This document shows positions 6,575-8,700 of a stretch of 8,700 bases of DNA, one piece after another. A program made the position numbers and the translations under genes. The notes beneath the pieces are model-generated. The model was not told where the DNA came from and searched no databases. It worked only from the letters and a program-made list of their open reading frames with translations. The DNA is from an uncultured Bacillaceae bacterium. GTDB lineage: Bacteria > Bacillota > Bacilli > Bacillales > Pradoshiaceae. The stretch's first letter is position 1. Each line of letters starts with the position of its first letter. The DNA lies in NCBI GenBank assembly GCA_904501845.1, contig CAJGCH010000117.1, forward strand, positions 1-8,700, written 5' to 3'.

Positions 6575-6587
6575 TAAACGTCGTTTA
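6575..6587. repeat. 13-base palindrome upstream of murG
   Basis: TAAACG-T-CGTTTA is a perfect odd palindrome in the spoVE-murG gap, about 63 bases before the murG start. The GTTTAC hexamer at its edge (6583-6588) recurs at 6551-6556, 32 bases away, about three helical turns. A weak -10 like element TAGAAT lies between them on the minus strand. This layout would suit an operator, but I recognise no specific regulator. Confidence 0.3.
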
Positions 6588-6609
6588 CATAGTATCTTTT
6601 ACATATTAT

Positions 6610-6631
6610 CTTGTTTCCAAAATTAAACAAG
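6610..6631. repeat. Inverted repeat CTTGTTT-N8-AAACAAG in the spoVE-murG gap
   Basis: The 7-base arms at 6610-6616 and 6625-6631 are exact reverse complements with an 8-base spacer. On the minus strand a GATAAT hexamer follows immediately, and this could be a -10 for murG, but the -35 (TTGTTT) is poor and badly spaced. A binding site or a chance A/T-rich repeat are both possible. Confidence 0.3.
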
Positions 6632-6703
6632 TCTTTTAAGCAGTCCGCTTCAAAAGAACGATTCAAAGTACTGGGGAATACCAAAATATAAAATACCATA
6701 AGA

Positions 6704-6730
6704 AAAGGGACTTAACCAAGCAGTCCCTTT
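6704..6730 (-). terminator. Intrinsic terminator overlapping the spoVE stop codon
   Basis: AAAGGGACT and AGTCCCTTT form a perfect 9-bp stem (arms 6704-6712 and 6722-6730) with a 9-base loop. On the minus strand the 3' arm runs into TTTTCTTA. The stem begins within the TAA stop codon of spoVE (6731-6729), so translation to the stop may affect folding. Confidence 0.7.
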
Positions 6731-7829
6731 AATAATTCGAGTATCGGCTGATGTTCAGCAGCACACCTACCGCCATCAGCATTAAGGTCAGGGAAGAACC
6801 CCCATAGCTCAGGAACGGGAGAGTGATTCCCGTTACCGGCATCAAACCAGTCACAACCCCTATATTAATCATAACCTGTATCGCGATCATCACGATAATT
6901 CCGACCGCAAGGAAGGTGCCGAATAAATCCGGAGCGCCAAGAGCAATTCGGATTCCTCTCCACAGGAGAAGAGAAAAAAGAAGAATGACGAGTGAGCCGC
7001 CAATGAATCCTAGCTCTTCTGCTAAAATGGCAAAGATAAAATCTGTTTGCGGCTCCGGCAAGTAGAAGAACTTCTGCCTGCTTTGTCCAAGCCCAAGTCC
7101 AAATAAACCGCCTGGACCTATGGCATACAGGGACTGAATGATTTGAAACCCGCTCCCAAGCGGATCCTCCCACGGGTCAAGGAAGGAAGTAATTCGCTTT
7201 ATGCGATACGGGGCAGAAGCAACAAGCGCGATAAAGCCGACTACCCCAATCATGGCAAGACCGGCAAAATGGCTGATTCTTGCACCTGCGATGAATATCA
7301 TCGCAATGCATGTCCCAACCATAACAGTACCTGTACCAAGATCAGGCTGAAGCATGATGAGCGCAAAGGCAATGAACACTAGGCTAAGCGATGGTACGAG
7401 CCCATTTTTGAATGAGGTTATGTATTTTTGCCGTTCAGACAGAAACTTTGAGAGAAACACAATCATCGCAAGCTTCATAAACTCTGACGGCTGAATGGAG
7501 AAAGCACCGACCCCAATCCAGCTCCTCGATCCATTACGGACCGTCCCCACCCCAGGAATCAGCACCACTAATAGCAAAATGAAGCAAATGATAATAATCG
7601 GCTTTGCCCATTTACGCCAATTCCAATAATCGATATTCATAATGACAAACATCGCTACAATCCCTACACCCGCAAATAATAGCTGCCTCTTCGCAAAGAA
7701 GAAGGTATCGTCAAATTTATACGTGGCCCAGATGGCACTGGCACTGTATACCATAATAAGGCCAATAGACAATAAGCTCAGCATCGCGATAATCAATATA
7801 AAATCAGGTGTCGTTTTCTTAGCAGGCAC
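6729..7829 (-). CDS. spoVE: SpoVE, SEDS-family peptidoglycan polymerase of spore cortex synthesis
   Basis: SpoVE is a multi-pass SEDS (FtsW/RodA/SpoVE) glycosyltransferase that polymerises lipid II for spore cortex, acting with a class B penicillin-binding protein. The 366 residues equal the B. subtilis SpoVE length and look very close to it throughout, for example GSRSWIGVGAFSIQPSEF (100-117), QPDLGTGTV (161-169), LPEPQTDFIFAILAEELG (257-274) and VTGITLPFLSYGGSS (332-346). Asp263 falls in the position of the conserved SEDS catalytic Asp. About ten membrane segments are visible. The start is GTG with GAGGTG 8 bases upstream; the nearby ATG is out of frame. Position between murD and murG matches spoVE rather than the separate ftsW. 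Vegetative FtsW is the main alternative, but length and similarity favour SpoVE. Confidence 0.94.
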   Translation of the reverse strand: MPAKKTTPDFILIIAMLSLLSIGLIMVYSASAIWATYKFDDTFFFAKRQLLFAGVGIVAMFVIMNIDYWNWRKWAKPIIIICFILLLVVLIPGVGTVRNGSRSWIGVGAFSIQPSEFMKLAMIVFLSKFLSERQKYITSFKNGLVPSLSLVFIAFALIMLQPDLGTGTVMVGTCIAMIFIAGARISHFAGLAMIGVVGFIALVASAPYRIKRITSFLDPWEDPLGSGFQIIQSLYAIGPGGLFGLGLGQSRQKFFYLPEPQTDFIFAILAEELGFIGGSLVILLFSLLLWRGIRIALGAPDLFGTFLAVGIIVMIAIQVMINIGVVTGLMPVTGITLPFLSYGGSSLTLMLMAVGVLLNISRYSNY

Positions 7830-7837
7830 TTGGCATG

Positions 7838-7843
7838 CACCTC
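7838..7843 (-). promoter_or_regulatory. Ribosome binding site deciding the GTG start of spoVE
   Basis: GAGGTG lies 8 bases before the GTG at 7829-7827. An ATG at 7836-7834, between the two, is out of frame and reaches a stop after five codons. The GTG is therefore the start. Confidence 0.75.
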
Positions 7844-7882
7844 ACGCATTCTAAATTAGGGATGAACCGGCTAGGTACAAAA

Positions 7883-7913
7883 AGAGACGATTATTCCTTG
7901 AGTAATCGTCTCT
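7883..7913 (-). terminator. Intrinsic terminator between murD and spoVE
   Basis: AGAGACGATTA (7883-7893) and TAATCGTCTCT (7903-7913) form a perfect 11-bp stem with a 9-base loop. On the minus strand it is followed by TTTTGT. It lies about 50 bases after the murD stop and leaves only 53 bases before the spoVE start. No T run exists on the plus side. Confidence 0.85.
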
Positions 7914-7962
7914 ATAGCTGCATTCTCAAACAGCGCATAACACACCGGTTTGGAACAAGCCC

Positions 7963-8700
7963 CTATTTTAGCTTATGCACGGCATCCATAAACATGTCAC
8001 CACGAACCTCAAATGTTTTATATTGGTCCCAGCTTGCGCATGCAGGAGATAGCAAAATAGTGTCCCCGCTCTCTGAGAGCTCGTAAGCTTCACGAGCTGC
8101 CACTCCTACATTATCGACATGTTTAATAACGGATATTCCTGCTTTTTTCGCACTTTTTGTCAGTTTGTCAGCTGTTTCTCCGAAGACGATCATCGCCTTC
8201 ACATTCTGAAGCAATGGAATAAGCTCATCAAACTCATTCCCGCGATCAAGCCCGCCAGCAAGAAGGATTAACGGGCCTTCAAAGGACGAAATGGCCGCGC
8301 TCGCTGCAAGGATGTTCGTCGCTTTAGAATCATTATAGAATCTTCTCCCATTAAGCTCTCGGACAAATTGAGTACGATGCTTAACACCCGCGAAGGTGGT
8401 CAATACTTTTTCAATCGCATCATTGGATACACCGTAAAGCTTAACGGCTGCAACAGCTGATAAGATATTCTCGAGATTATGGCGTCCTGGAAGGACGATT
8501 CTCTCGATTGGCAGGATTTGCTCCCCGCGGAAGCAAATGTAACCATCCTCGGCATAGGCACCATCCTTTTGAACTGAATCGGTGCTAAACGGAACCGTTA
8601 CCGCCGATGTTTCCTTGGCAGCAGAAGCTGTTGCCTCCTGCGATGCATTGTAGACAAAGAAATCTTCATCCGTCTGGTTAGCCGTAATGCGGGCCTTCGC
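7963..8700 (-). CDS. murD: MurD, UDP-N-acetylmuramoyl-L-alanine:D-glutamate ligase (5' end missing)
   Basis: MurD is the cytoplasmic ATP-dependent ligase that adds D-glutamate to UDP-MurNAc-L-Ala. The frame runs in from the right edge with no start and gives 245 residues, about the C-terminal 54 percent of a usual 450-residue protein. Visible are part of the central ATPase domain with the motif LPGRHNLENIL (70-80 of the fragment), the conserved NDSKATN (123-129), LAGGLDRG (147-154) and the C-terminal SPACASWDQYKTF (218-230). The first potential start inside the window, TTG at 8403, is internal and not real, because the upstream residues continue the family sequence without a stop. murE and mraY are expected to the right. 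A terminator follows the stop codon. Confidence 0.97.
   Translation of the reverse strand, partial: AKARITANQTDEDFFVYNASQEATASAAKETSAVTVPFSTDSVQKDGAYAEDGYICFRGEQILPIERIVLPGRHNLENILSAVAAVKLYGVSNDAIEKVLTTFAGVKHRTQFVRELNGRRFYNDSKATNILAASAAISSFEGPLILLAGGLDRGNEFDELIPLLQNVKAMIVFGETADKLTKSAKKAGISVIKHVDNVGVAAREAYELSESGDTILLSPACASWDQYKTFEVRGDMFMDAVHKLK

Noticed and set aside
6865..7173. 102-codon minus-strand open frame inside spoVE
   Set aside because: It is another reading frame of the same strand within the clearly coding spoVE and shows no independent start signal.
8401..8403. TTG as a start for a short 146-residue MurD
   Set aside because: The frame continues upstream to the window edge with MurD-like sequence including LPGRHNLENIL, so the TTG is an internal Leu codon.
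1..8700. Possible CRISPR array, insertion sequence, tRNA, rRNA, riboswitch or phage segment
   Set aside because: I saw no spaced direct repeats, no transposase or integrase frames, no tRNA-like cloverleaf and no T-box or other riboswitch pattern. All long frames are core dcw or sporulation genes on one strand.

Overview
The window is a stretch of chromosome from an endospore-forming Bacillaceae bacterium (Bacillus sensu lato). It carries the cell-division and cell-wall (dcw) cluster, read entirely from the minus strand. In transcription order, from the right end to the left, the genes are murD (3' part), spoVE, murG, divIB (ftsQ type), ftsA, ftsZ and spoIIGA (5' part). The spore-former assignment rests on spoVE and spoIIGA, on the close match of every protein to its B. 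subtilis counterpart as I remember it, and on strong AGGAGG-type ribosome binding sites. The organism is moderate in GC. I cannot name a species.

Region by region. At 7963-8700 lies the C-terminal half of MurD, followed by an intrinsic terminator. At 6729-7829 is SpoVE, with another terminator stem overlapping its stop codon. At 5421-6512 is MurG. A 573-base stretch without a recognisable gene follows (4848-5420), where B. subtilis has murB. At 4065-4847 is DivIB. A second gene-free stretch (3500-4064) sits where B. subtilis has ylxW, ylxX and sbp; it holds a good sigma-H promoter candidate ahead of ftsA. At 1010-3499 is the ftsA-ftsZ pair, closed by a 21-bp perfect terminator hairpin. At 1-791 is SpoIIGA, preceded by a promoter with the layout of the Spo0A-activated spoIIG promoter.

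The genes form one pathway. MurD and MurG make lipid II. SpoVE is a SEDS glycan polymerase for spore peptidoglycan. DivIB belongs to the divisome, and FtsA tethers the FtsZ ring to the membrane. SpoIIGA is the membrane protease that activates sigma-E after asymmetric division; its target gene sigE should lie just beyond position 1.

I see no undescribed defence, mobile or RNA system. The unusual points are the missing cluster genes replaced by non-coding DNA, terminators that split what is usually a read-through operon, non-ATG starts on three of the six genes whose start is visible, and conserved sporulation control sites (sigma-H, 0A boxes) at the expected spacing.
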